Source: Henricia sp. BOLD:AAB3569 (taxonomy: Eukaryota > Echinodermata > Asteroidea > Spinulosida > Echinasteridae). From it: a stretch of DNA of 64,000 nucleotides. The translations under genes and the position numbers were made by a program. The notes below the pieces were generated by a model. It was not told the origin of the DNA and made no database searches. It saw only the letters and a program-made list of their open reading frames with translations. The stretch lies in assembly GCA_037783545.1 (NCBI GenBank), contig JBBELK010000456.1:1-64000 (forward strand). The letters are read 5' to 3'. Below are positions 52,418 through 62,960 of this stretch, piece by piece (position 1 is the stretch's first letter; each line of letters starts with the position of its first letter).

Positions 52418-54806
52418 GTGTGTCCCAAATGCCGGCAAATTTGGAAATCAAGGAATTTTCCAACCAACTTCAAATTTTGCATGCTCCAAACTGTATATAT
52501 TCCGCACTTGTCATGCAAAATTGACAGATTTTCGCTGGGAAATGACGGAGAAATTTCAGAGTTTAGGGAAAACGGAGCTCGGCTGCGTGGTTATTCCCCT
52601 AACCGTGGCTGTTGGGACACCCTGCGCCGCGCTGGTGTACATTTGTACGGCCGTTGACTCACCCCAGATTGTGACGGGAATTAGGTCAAAGTGTGTCCCA
52701 AATGCCGCCAAATTTGGAAATCAAGGAATTTTCCAACCAACTTCAAATTTTGCATGCTCCAAACTGTATATATTCCGCACTTGTCATGCAAAATTGACAG
52801 ATTTTCGCTGGGAAATGACGGAGAAATTTCAGAGTTTAGGGAAAACGGAGCTCGGCTGCGTGGTTATTCCCCTAACCGTGGCTGTTGGGACACCCTGCGC
52901 ATGCGCCGCGCTGGTGTACATTTGTACGGCCGTTGACTCACCCCAGATTGTGACGGGAATTAGGTCAAAGTGTGTCCCAAATGCCGGCAAATTTGGAAAT
53001 CAAGGAATTTTCCAACCAACTTCAAATGTTGCATGCTCCAAACTGTATATATTCCGCACTTGTCATGCAAAATTGACAGATTTTCGCTGGGAAATGACGG
53101 AGAAATTTCAGAGTTTAGGGAAAACGGAGCTCGGCTGCGTGGTTATTCCCCTAACCGTGGCTGTTGGGACACCCTGCGCATGCGCCGCGCTGGTGTACAT
53201 TTGTACGGCCGTTGACTCACCCCAGATTGTGACGGGAATTAGGTCAAAGTGTGTCCCAAATGCCGGCAAATTTGGAAATCAAGGAATTTTCCAACCAACT
53301 TCAAATGTTGCATGCTCCAAACTGTATATATTCCGCACTTGTCATGCAAAATTGACAGATTTTCGCTGGGAAATGACGGAGAAATTTCAGAGTTTAGGGA
53401 AAACGGAGCTCGGCTGCGTGGTTATTCCCCTAACCGTGGCTGTTGGGACACCCTGCGCCGCGCTGGTGTACATTTGTACGGCCGTTGACTCACCCCAGAT
53501 TGTGACGGGAATTAGGTCAAAGTGTGTCCCAAATGCCGGCAAATTTGGAAATCAAGGAATTTTCCAACCAACTTCAAATTTTGCATGCTCCAAACTGTAT
53601 ATATTCCGCACTTGTCATGCAAAATTGACAGATTTTCGCTGGGAAATGACGGAGAAATTTCAGAGTTTAGGGAAAACGGAGCTCGGCTGCGTGGTTATTC
53701 CCCTAACCGTGGCTGTTGGGACACCCTGCGCATGCGCCGCGCTGGTGTACATTTGTACGGCCGTTGACTCACCCCAGATTGTGACGGGAATTAGGTCAAA
53801 GTGTGTCCCAAATGCCGGCAAATTTGGAAATCAAGGAATTGTCCAACCAACTTCAAATTTTGCATGCTCCAAACTGTATATATTCCGCACTTGTCATGCA
53901 AAATTGACAGATTTTCGCTGGGAAATGACGGAGAAATTTCAGAGTTTAGGGAAAACGGAGCTCGGCTGCGTGGTTATTCCCCTAACCGTGGCTGTTGGGA
54001 CACCCTGCGCCGCGCTGGTGTACATTTGTACGGCCGTTGACTCACCCCAGATTGTGACGGGAATTAGGTCAAAGTGTGTCCCAAATGCCGGCAAATTTGG
54101 AAATCAAGGAATTTTCCAACCAACTTCAAATTTTGCATGCTCCAAACTGTATATATTCCGCACTTGTCATGCAAAATTGACAGATTTTCGCTGGGAAATG
54201 ACGGAGAAATTTCAGAGTTTAGGGAAAACGGAGCTCGGCTGCGTGGTTATTCCCCTAACCGTGGCTGTTGGGACACCCTGCGCATGCGCCGCGCTGGTGT
54301 ACATTTGTACGGCCGTTGACTCACCCCAGATTGTGACGGGAATTAGGTCAAAGTGTGTCCCAAATGCCGGCAAATTTGGAAATCAAGGAATTGTCCAACC
54401 AACTTCAAATTTTGCATGCTCCAAACTGTATATATTCCGCACTTGTCATGCAAAATTGACAGATTTTCGCTGGGAAATGACGGAGAAATTTCAGAGTTTA
54501 GGGAAAACGGAGCTCGGCTGCGTGGTTATTCCCCTAACCGTGGCTGTTGGGACACCCTGCGCATGCGCCGCGCTGGTGTACATTTGTACGGCCGTTGACT
54601 CACCCCAGATTGTGACGGGAATTAGGTCAAAGTGTGTCCCAAATGCCGGCAAATTTGGAAATCAAGGAATTTTCCAACCAACTTCAAATTTTGCATGCTC
54701 CAAACTGTATATATTCCGCACTTGTCATGCAAAATTGACAGATTTTCGCTGGGAAATGACGGAGAAATTTCAGAGTTTAGGGAAAACGGAGCTCGGCTGC
54801 GTGGTT

Positions 54807-54842
54807 ATTCCCCTAACCGTGGCTATTCCCCTAACCGTGGCT
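54807..54842 (+). repeat. Internal 18-bp tandem duplication, first instance
   Basis: ATTCCCCTAACCGTGGCT stands twice in a row (54807-54824 and 54825-54842), making a 297-bp L unit. The same event is seen in one other unit, at 59526. The next bases, ACACCCCGCGC, have a private T-to-C change. Confidence 0.95.
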
Positions 54843-55480
54843 GTTGGGACACCCCGCGCATGCGCCGCGCTGGTGTACATTTGTACGGCCGTTGACTCAC
54901 CCCAGATTGTGACGGGAATTAGGTCAAAGTGTGTCCCAAATGCCGGCAAATTTGGAAATCAAGGAATTTTCCAACCAACTTCAAATGTTGCATGCTCCAA
55001 ACTGTATATATTCCGCACTTGTCATGCAAAATTGACAGATTTTCGCTGGGAAATGACGGAGAAATTTCAGAGTTTAGGGAAAACGGAGCTCGGCTGCGTG
55101 GTTATTCCCCTAACCGTGGCTGTTGGGACACCCTGCGCCGCGCTGGTGTACATTTGTACGGCCGTTGACTCACCCCAGATTGTGACGGGAATTAGGTCAA
55201 AGTGTGTCCCAAATGCCGGCAAATTTGGAAATCAAGGAATTTTCCAACCAACTTCAAATTTTGCATGCTCCAAACTGTATATATTCCGCACTTGTCATGC
55301 AAAATTGACAGATTTTCGCTGGGAAATGACGGAGAAATTTCAGAGTTTAGGGAAAACGGAGCTCGGCTGCGTGGTTATTCCCCTAACCATGGCTGTTGGG
55401 ACACCCTGCGCATGCGCCGCGCTGGTGTACATTTGTACGGCCGTTGACTCACCCCAGATTGTGACGGGAATTAGGTCAAA

Positions 55481-55759
55481 GTGTGTCCCAAATGCCGGCA
55501 AATTTGGAAATCAAGGAATTTTCCAACCAACTTCAAATTTTGCATGCTCCAAACTGTATATATTCCGCACTTGTCATGCAAAATTGACAGATTTTCGCTG
55601 GGAAATGACGGAGAAATTTCAGAGTTTAGGGAAAACGGAGCTCGGCTGCGTGGTTATTCCCCTAACCGTGGCTGTTGGGACACCCTGCGCATGCGCCGCG
55701 CTGGTGTACATTTGTACGGCCGTTGACTCACCCCAGATTGTGACGGGAATTAGGTCAAA
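55481..55759 (+). repeat. Reference long (L) monomer, 279 bp
   Basis: This unit matches the S consensus except for six extra bases in the GC-rich part, where CCTGCGCC becomes CCTGCGCATGCGCC. The extra bases create the palindrome GCGCATGCGC and a second SphI site. 96 of the 231 complete units are L or derived from L. L is frequent at both ends of the window and sparse in the middle (24/49, 21/101 and 51/81 units in domains A, B and C). Confidence 0.95.
55691..55696 (+). repeat. Six-base insertion that defines the L form
   Basis: The segment reads TGCGCATGCGCC in L and TGCGCC in S, so L looks like a slipped tandem copy of TGCGCM. The exact placement of the insertion within the motif is ambiguous. 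One of 96 instances is marked here as the example. Since both states occur in all three domains and recur inside higher-order repeats, the difference predates the recent amplifications. Confidence 0.9.
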
Positions 55760-57154
55760 GTGTGTCCCAGATGCCGGCAAATTTGGAAATCAAGGAATTT
55801 TCCAACCAACTTCAAATTTTGCATGCTCCAAACTGTATATATTCCGCACTTGTCATGCAAAATTGACAGATTTTCGCTGGGAAATGACGGAGAAATTTCA
55901 GAGTTTAGGGAAAACGGAGCTCGGCTGCGTGGTTATTCCCCTAACCATGGCTGTTGGGACACCCTGCGCATGCGCCGCGCTGGTGTACATTTGTACGGCC
56001 GTTGACTCACCCCAGATTGTGACGGGAATTAGGTCAAAGTGTGTCCCAAATGCCGGCAAATTTGGAAATCAAGGAATTTTCCAACCAACTTCAAATTTTG
56101 CATGCTCCAAACTGTATATATTCCGCACTTGTCATGCAAAATTGACAGATTTTCGCTGGGAAATGACGGAGAAATTTCAGAGTTTAGGGAAAACGGAGCT
56201 CGGCTGCGTGATTATTCCCCTAACCGTGGCTGTTGGGACACCCTGCGCATGCGCCGCGCTGGTGTACATTTGTACGGCCGTTGACTCACCCCAGATTGTG
56301 ACGGGAATTAGGTCAAAGTGTGTCCCAAATGCCGGCAAATTTGGAAATCAAGGAATTTTCCAACCAACTTCAAATGTTGCATGCTCCAAACTGTATATAT
56401 TCCGCACTTGTCATGCAAAATTGACAGATTTTCGCTGGGAAATGACGGAGAAATTTCAGAGTTTAGGGAAAACGGAGCTCGGCTGCGTGGTTATTCCCCT
56501 AACCGTGGCTGTTGGGACACCCTGTGCCGCGCTGGTGTACATTTGTATGGCCGTTGACTCACCCCAGATTGTGACGGGAATTAGGTCAAAGTGTGTCCCA
56601 AATGCCGGCAAATTTGGAAATCAAGGAATTTTCCAACCAACTTCAAATTTTGCATGCTCCAAACTGTATATATTCCGCACTTGTCATGCAAAATTGACAG
56701 ATTTTCGCTGGGAAATGACGGAGAAATTTCAGAGTTTAGGGGAAACGGAGCTCGGCTGCGTGGTTATTCCCCTAACCGTGGCTGTTGGGACACCCTGCGC
56801 CGCGCTGGTGTACATTTGTACGGCCGTTGACTCACCCCAGATTGTGACGGGAATTAGGTCAAAGTGTGTCCCAAATGCCGGCAAATTTGGAAATCAAGGA
56901 ATTTTCCAACCAACTTCAAATTTTGCATGCTCCAAACTGTATATATTCCGCACTTGTCATGCAAAATTGACAGATTTTCGCTGGGAAATGACGGAGAAAT
57001 TTTAGAGTTTAGGGAAAACGGAGCTCGGCTGCGTGGTTATTCCCCTAACCGTGGCTGTTGGGACACCCTGCGCCGCGCTGGTGTACATTTGTACGGCCGT
57101 TGACTCACCCCAGATTGTGACGGGAATTAGGTCAAAGTGTGTCCCAAATGCCGG

Positions 57155-57162
57155 CAAATTTG
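57155..57162. repeat. Palindrome CAAATTTG (example)
   Basis: This perfect 8-base palindrome recurs in nearly every unit, just after the GCCGGC palindrome. Units with GCCGGTAAATTTGG lose its first base and also the GCCGGC. Confidence 0.9.
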
Positions 57163-57191
57163 GAAATCAAGGAATTTTCCAACCAACTTCA

Positions 57192-57241
57192 AATTTTGCA
57201 TGCTCCAAACTGTATATATTCCGCACTTGTCATGCAAAATT
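57192..57241. repeat. Dyad 1: 11-bp inverted repeat, 28-base spacer (example)
   Basis: AATTTTGCATG (57192-57202) and CATGCAAAATT (57231-57241) are perfect reverse complements around a 28-base AT-rich spacer that contains TATATATT. The dyad occurs in almost every unit. Variants AATGTTGC, CATGCTAAATT and CATGCAGAATT each weaken one pair, and I saw no compensating change on the other arm. Extrusion or protein binding is possible but not shown. Confidence 0.85.
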
Positions 57242-57279
57242 GACAGATTTTCGCTGGGAAATGACGGAGAAATTTCAGA

Positions 57280-57322
57280 GTTTAGGGAAAACGGAGCTCG
57301 GCTGCGTGGTTATTCCCCTAAC
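57280..57322. repeat. Dyad 2: imperfect inverted repeat with telomere-like hexamers (example)
   Basis: GTTTAGGGAAAAC (57280-57292) and GTTATTCCCCTAAC (57309-57322) form an imperfect inverted pair. It contains TTAGGG on one side and CCCTAA on the other, with GAGCTC in the spacer. Each hexamer is single, so this is not telomeric repeat DNA. Many of the rarer variants and indels fall in the second arm. Confidence 0.7.
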
Positions 57323-57330
57323 CGTGGCTG

Positions 57331-57420
57331 TTGGGACACCCTGCGCCGCGCTGGTGTACATTTGTACGGCCGTTGACTCACCCCAGATTGTGACGGGAAT
57401 TAGGTCAAAGTGTGTCCCAA
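57331..57420. repeat. Dyad 3: 9-bp inverted repeat across the unit boundary (example)
   Basis: TTGGGACAC (57331-57339) pairs with GTGTCCCAA (57412-57420) of the next unit. The spacer is 72 bases after an S unit and 78 after an L unit. The enclosed segment includes the S/L site and the ACGGCCGT palindrome. Confidence 0.75.
57366..57373. repeat. Palindrome ACGGCCGT (example)
   Basis: This perfect 8-base palindrome with two CpG occurs in nearly every unit. It is lost in the TTGTATGGCC units at 56318 and 60200, a C-to-T change at a CpG. Confidence 0.9.
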
Positions 57421-59525
57421 ATGCCGGCAAATTTGGAAATCAAGGAATTTTCCAACCAACTTCAAATTTTGCATGCTCCAAACTGTATATATTCCGCACT
57501 TGTCATGCAAAATTGACAGATTTTCGCTGGGAAATGACGGAGAAATTTCAGAGTTTAGGGAAAACGGAGCTCGGCTGCGTGGTTATTCCCCTCACCGTGG
57601 CTGTTGGGACATCCTGCGCATGCGCCGCGCTGGTGTACATTTGTACGGCCGTTGACTCACCCCAGATTGTGACGGGAATTAGGTCAAAGTGTGTCCCAAA
57701 TGCCGGCAAATTTGGAAATCAAGGAATTGTCCAACCAACTTCAAATTTTGCATGCTCCAAACTGTATATATTCCGCACTTGTCATGCAAAATTGACAGAT
57801 TTTCGCTGGGAAATGACGGAGAAATTTCAGAGTTTAGGGAAAACGGAGCTCGGCTGCGTGGTTATTCCCCTAACCGTGGCTGTTGGGACACCCTGCGCAT
57901 GCGCCGCGCTGGTGTACATTTGTACGGCCGTTGACTCACCCCAGATTGTGACGGGAATTAGGTCAAAGTGTGTCCCAAATGCCGGCAAATTTGGAAATCA
58001 AGGAATTTTCCAACCAACTTCAAATTTTGCATGCTCCAAACTGTATATATTCCGCACTTGTCATGCAAAATTGACAGATTTTCGCTGGGAAATGACGGAG
58101 AAATTTCAGAGTTGAGGGAAAACGGAGCTCGGCTGCGTGGTTATTCCCATAACCGTGGCTGTTGGGACACCCTGCGCATGCGCCGCGCTGGTGTACATTT
58201 GTACGGCCGTTGACTCACCCCAGATTGTGACGGGAATTAGGTCAAAGTGTGTCCCAAATGCCGGCAAATTTGGAAATCAAGGAATTTTCCAACCAACTTC
58301 AAATTTTGCATGCTCCAAACTGTATATATTCCGCACTTGTCATGCAAAATTGACAGATTTTCGCTGGGAAATGACGGAGAAATTTCAGAGTTGAGGGAAA
58401 ACGGAGCTCGGCTGCGTGGTTATTCCCCTAACCGTGGCTGTTGGGACACCCTGCGCATGCGCCGCGCTGGTGTACATTTGTACGGCCGTTGACTCACCCC
58501 AGATTGTGACGGGAATTAGGTCAAAGTGTGTCCCAAATGCCGGCAAATTTGGAAATCAAGGAATTTTCCAACCAACTTCAAATGTTGCATGCTCCAAACT
58601 GTATATATTCCGCACTTGTCATGCAAAATTGACAGATTTTCGCTGGGAAATGACGGAGAAATTTCAGAGTTTAGGGATAACGGAGCTCGGCTGCGTGGTT
58701 ATTCCCCTAACCGTGGCTGTTGGGACACCCTGCGCCGCGCTGGTGTACATTTGTACGGCCGTTGACTCACCCCAGATTGTGACGGGAATTAGGTCAAAGT
58801 GTGTCCCAAATGCCGGCAAATTTGGAAATCAAGGAATTTTCCAACCAACTTCAAATTTCGCATGCTCCAAACTGTATATATTCCGCACTTGTCATGCAAA
58901 ATTGACAGATTTTCGCTGGGAAATGACGGAGAAATTTTAGAGTTTAGGGAAAACGGAGCTCGGCTGCGTGGTTATTCCCCTAACCGTGGCTGTTGGGACA
59001 CCCTGCGCCGCGCTGGTGTACATTTGTACGGCCGTTGACTCACCCCAGATTGTGACGGGAATTAGGTCAAAGTGTGTCCCAAATGCCGGCAAATTTGGAA
59101 ATCAAGGAATTTTCCAACCAACTTCAAATTTTGCATGCTCCAAACTGTATATATTCCGCACTTGTCATGCAAAATTGACAGATTTTCGCTGGGAAATGAC
59201 GGAGAAATTTCAGAGTTTAGGGAAAACGGAGCTCGGCTGCGTGGTTATTCCCCTAACCGTGGCTGTTGGGACACCCTGCGCATGCGCCGCGCTGGTGTAC
59301 ATTTGTACGGCCGTTGACTCACCCCAGATTGTGACGGGAATTAGGTCAAAGTGTGTCCCAAATGCCGGCAAATTTGGAAATCAAGGAATTTTCCAACCAA
59401 CTTCAAATTTTGCATGCTCCAAACTGTATATATTCCGCACTTGTCATGCAAAATTGACAGATTTTCGCTGGGAAATGACGGAGAAATTTCAGAGTTTAGG
59501 GAAAACGGAGCTCGGCTGCGTGGTT

Positions 59526-59561
59526 ATTCCCCTAACCGTGGCTATTCCCCTAACCGTGGCT
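59526..59561 (+). repeat. Internal 18-bp tandem duplication, second instance
   Basis: The same 18 bases as at 54807 are doubled (59526-59543 and 59544-59561), again in an L unit that precedes an AATGTTGC S unit. Shared position and context indicate one event copied with the higher-order block, not two independent events. Confidence 0.95.
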
Positions 59562-60940
59562 GTTGGGACACCCTGCGCATGCGCCGCGCTGGTGTACATT
59601 TGTACGGCCGTTGACTCACCCCAGATTGTGACGGGAATTAGGTCAAAGTGTGTCCCAAATGCCGGCAAATTTGGAAATCAAGGAATTTTCCAACCAACTT
59701 CAAATGTTGCATGCTCCAAACTGTATATATTCCGCACTTGTCATGCAAAATTGACAGATTTTCGCTGGGAAATGACGGAGAAATTTCAGAGTTTAGGGAA
59801 AACGGAGCTCGGCTGCGTGGTTATTCCCCTAACCGTGGCTGTTGGGACACCCTGCGCCGCGCTGGTGTACATTTGTACGGCCGTTGACTCACCCCAGATT
59901 GTGACGGGAATTAGGTCAAAGTGTGTCCCAAATGCCGGCAAATTTGGAAATCAAGGAATTTTCCAACCAACTTCAAATTTTGCATGCTCCAAACTGTATA
60001 TATTCCGCACTTGTCATGCAAAATTGACAGATTTTCGCTGGGAAATGACGGAGAAATTTCAGAGTTTAGGAAAAACGGAGCTCGGCTGCGTGATTATTCC
60101 CCTAACCGTGGCTGTTGGGACACCCTGCGCATGCGCCGCGCTGGTGTACATTTGTACGGCCGTTGACTCACCCCAGATTGTGACGGGAATTAGGTCAAAG
60201 TGTGTCCCAAATGCCGGCAAATTTGGAAATCAAGGAATTTTCCAACCAACTTTAAATGTTGCATGCTCCAAACTGTATATATTCCGCACTTGTCATGCAA
60301 AATTGACAGATTTTCGCTGGGAAATGACGGAGAAATTTCAGAGTTTAGGGAAAACGGAGCTCGGCTGCGTGGTTATTCCCCTAACCGTGGCTGTTGGGAC
60401 ACCCTGCGCCGCGCTGGTGTACATTTGTATGGCCGTTGACTCACCCCAGATTGTGACGGGAATTAGGTCAAAGTGTGTCCCAAATGCCGGCAAATTTGGA
60501 AATCAAGGAATTTTCCAACCAACTTCAAATTTTGCATGCTCCAAACTGTATATATTCCGCACTTGTCATGCAAAATTGACAGATTTTCGCTGGGAAATGA
60601 CGGAGAAATTTCAGAGTTTAGGGGAAACGGAGCTCGGCTGCGTGGTTATTCCCCTAACCGTGGCTGTTGGGACACCCTGCGCCGCGCTGGTGTACATTTG
60701 TACGGCCGTTGACTCACCCCAGATTGTGACGGGAATTAGGTCAAAGTGTGTCCCAAATGCCGGCAAATTTGGAAATCAAGGAATTTTCCAACCAACTTCA
60801 AATTTTGCATGCTCCAAACTGTATATATTCCGCACTTGTCATGCAAAATTGACAGATTTTCGCTGGGAAATGACGGAGAAATTTTAGAGTTTAGGGAAAA
60901 CGGAGCTCGGCTGCGTGGTTATTCCCCTAACCGTGGCTGT

Positions 60941-60956
60941 TGGCATGCGCATGCGC
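60941..60956 (+). other. Rearranged S/L site
   Basis: Where L units read GTTGGGACACCCTGCGCATGCG, this unit reads GTTGGCATGCGCATGCG. The GGACACCCT stretch is replaced by another CATGCG copy, giving a 274-base unit. It is the only such allele in the window and removes one arm of dyad 3. It falls at the same place as the S/L insertion and close to the 18-bp duplications. Confidence 0.85.
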
Positions 60957-62129
60957 CGCGCTGGTGTACATTTGTACGGCCGTTGACTCACCCCAGATTG
61001 TGACGGGAATTAGGTCAAAGTGTGTCCCAAATGCCGGCAAATTTGGAAATCAAGGAATTTTCCAACCAACTTCAAATTTTGCATGCTCCAAACTGTATAT
61101 ATTCCGCACTTGTCATGCAAAATTGACAGATTTTCGCTGGGAAATGACGGAGAAATTTCAGAGTTTAGGGAAAACGGAGCTCGGCTGCGTGGTTATTCCC
61201 CTAACCGTGGCTGTTGGGACACCCTGCGCCGCGCTGGTGTACATTTGTACGGCCGTTGACTCACCCCAGATTGTGACGGGAATTAGGTCAAAGTGTGTCC
61301 CAAATGCCGGCAAATTTGGAAATCAAGGAATTTTCCAACCAACTTCAAATTTTGCATGCTCCAAACTGTATATATTCCGCACTTGTCATGCAAAATTGAC
61401 AGATTTTCGCTGGGAAATGACGGAGAAATTTCAGAGTTTAGGGAAAACGGAGCTCGGCTGCGTGGTTATTCCCCTAACCGTGGCTGTTGGGACACCCTGC
61501 GCATGCGCCGCGCTGGTGTACATTTGTACGGCCGTTGACTCACCCCAGATTGTGACGGGAATTAGGTCAAAGTGTGTCCCAAATGCCGGCAAATTTGGAA
61601 ATCAAGGAATTTTCCAACCAACTTCAAATTTTGCATGCTCCAAACTGTATATATTCCGCACTTGTCATGCAAAATTGACAGATTTTCGCTGGGAAATGAC
61701 GGAGAAATTTCAGAGTTGAGGGAAAACGGAGCTCGGCTGCGTGGTTATTCCCCTAACCGTGGCTGTTGGGACACCCTGCGCATGCGCCGCGCTGGTGTAC
61801 ATTTGTACGGCCGTTGACTCACCCCAGATTGTGACGGGAATTAGGTCAAAGTGTGTCCCAAATGCCGGCAAATTTGGAAATCAAGGAATTTTCCAACCAA
61901 CTTCAAATGTTGCATGCTCCAAACTGTATATATTCCGCACTTGTCATGCAAAATTGACAGATTTTCGCTGGGAAATGACGGAGAAATTTCAGAGTTTAGG
62001 GAAAACGGAGCTCGGCTGCGTGGTTATTCCCCTAACCATGGCTGTTGGGACACCCTGCGCATGCGCCGCGCTGGTGTACATTTGTACGGCCGTTGACTCA
62101 CCCCAGATTGTGACGGGAATTAGGTCAAA

Positions 62130-62960
62130 GTGTGTCCCAAATGCCGGCAAATTTGGAAATCAAGGAATTTTCCAACCAACTTCAAATTTTGCATGCTCCA
62201 AACTGTATATATTCCGCACTTGTCATGCAAAATTGACAGATTTTCGCTGGGAAATGACGGAGAAATTTCAGAGTTTAGGGAAAACGGAGCTCGGCTGCGT
62301 GGTTATTCCCCTAACCGTGGCTGTTGGGACACCCTGCGCCGCGCTGGTGTACATTTGTACGGCCGTTGACTCACCCCAGATTGTGACGGGAATTAGGTCA
62401 AAGTGTGTCCCAAATGCCGGCAAATTTGGAAATCAAGGAATTTTCCAACCAACTTCAAATTTTGCATGCTCCAAACTGTATATATTCCGCACTTGTCATG
62501 CAAAATTGACAGATTTTCGCTGGGAAATGACGGAGAAATTTCAGAGTTTAGGGAAAACGGAGCTCGGCTGCGTGGTTATTCCCCTAACCGTGGCTGTTGG
62601 GACATCCTGCGCATGCGCCGCGCTGGTGTACATTTGTACGGCCGTTGACTCACCCCAGATTGTGACGGGAATTAGGTCAAAGTGTGTCCCAAATGCCGGC
62701 AAATTTGGAAATCAAGGAATTGTCCAACCAATTTCAAATTTTGCATGCTCCAAACTGTATATATTCCGCACTTGTCATGCAAAATTGACAGATTTTCGCT
62801 GGGAAATGACGGAGAAATTTCAGAGTTTAGGGAAAACGGAGCTCGGCTGCGTGGTTATTCCCCTAACCGTGGCTGTTGGGACACCCTGCGCATGCGCCGC
62901 GCTGGTGTACATTTGTACGGCCGTTGACTCACCCCAGATTGTGACGGGAATTAGGTCAAA
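62130..62960 (+). repeat. Trimer S-L-L, copy 2 (831 bp)
   Basis: It is plain S, L with GGGACATCCTG and L with GGAATTGTCC, followed at once by another copy. A private CCAATTTCAAA is in the third unit. Confidence 0.9.

Larger units (their letters stand above)
54632..57136 (+). repeat. Higher-order block with 18-bp duplication, long copy
   Basis: Nine units in order: 297-bp unit with the 18-bp duplication; AATGTTGC S; three L units (two with CCTAACCATGG, one of those also with CCCAGATG); GTGATTATT L; AATGTTGC with TTGTATGGCC; GGGGAAACGG; AAATTTTAGAG. The block at 59351 has the same order without the three L units. The 837 missing bases exactly explain why the offset changes from 4,719 to 3,882. 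Confidence 0.88.
57137..57409 (+). repeat. Reference short (S) monomer, 273 bp
   Basis: This unit shows none of the variants seen elsewhere and serves as the S consensus. It has 62 C and 67 G (47% GC) and is asymmetric. The first 154 bases are AT-rich (about 39% GC, with CAAATTTG, TATATATT and several AATTT runs). The last 119 are GC-rich (about 58% GC, with GCGCCGCGC and ACGGCCGT). It has 14 CpG, close to the number expected from composition. It contains one SacI site (GAGCTC) and one SphI site (GCATGC). Units at 62130 and 62961 look the same by eye. Phase zero is arbitrary, because a tandem array has no natural unit start. Confidence 0.95.
57137..57967 (+). repeat. Trimer S-L-L, copy 1 (831 bp)
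   Basis: It is a plain S unit, an L unit with GGGACATCCTG, and an L unit with GGAATTGTCC. The same trio stands twice in tandem at 62130 and 62961. A private CCCCTCACCG occurs in this copy. Confidence 0.85.
59351..61019 (+). repeat. Higher-order block with 18-bp duplication, short copy
   Basis: It has six units: 297-bp unit, AATGTTGC S, GTGATTATT L, AATGTTGC with TTGTATGGCC, GGGGAAACGG, AAATTTTAGAG. Compared with 54632-57136 it lacks three L units between the second and third positions. The last unit carries the rearranged site at 60941. Confidence 0.88.

Noticed and set aside
57204..57220. TATATATT as a TATA-box promoter in each unit
   Set aside because: It is a lone AT-rich octamer in the spacer of dyad 1. 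Nothing else suggests a promoter.
57281..57320. Telomere-like TTTAGGG and CCCCTAACC
   Set aside because: There is a single copy of each per unit, in opposite orientation and inside unrelated sequence. It is not a telomeric array.
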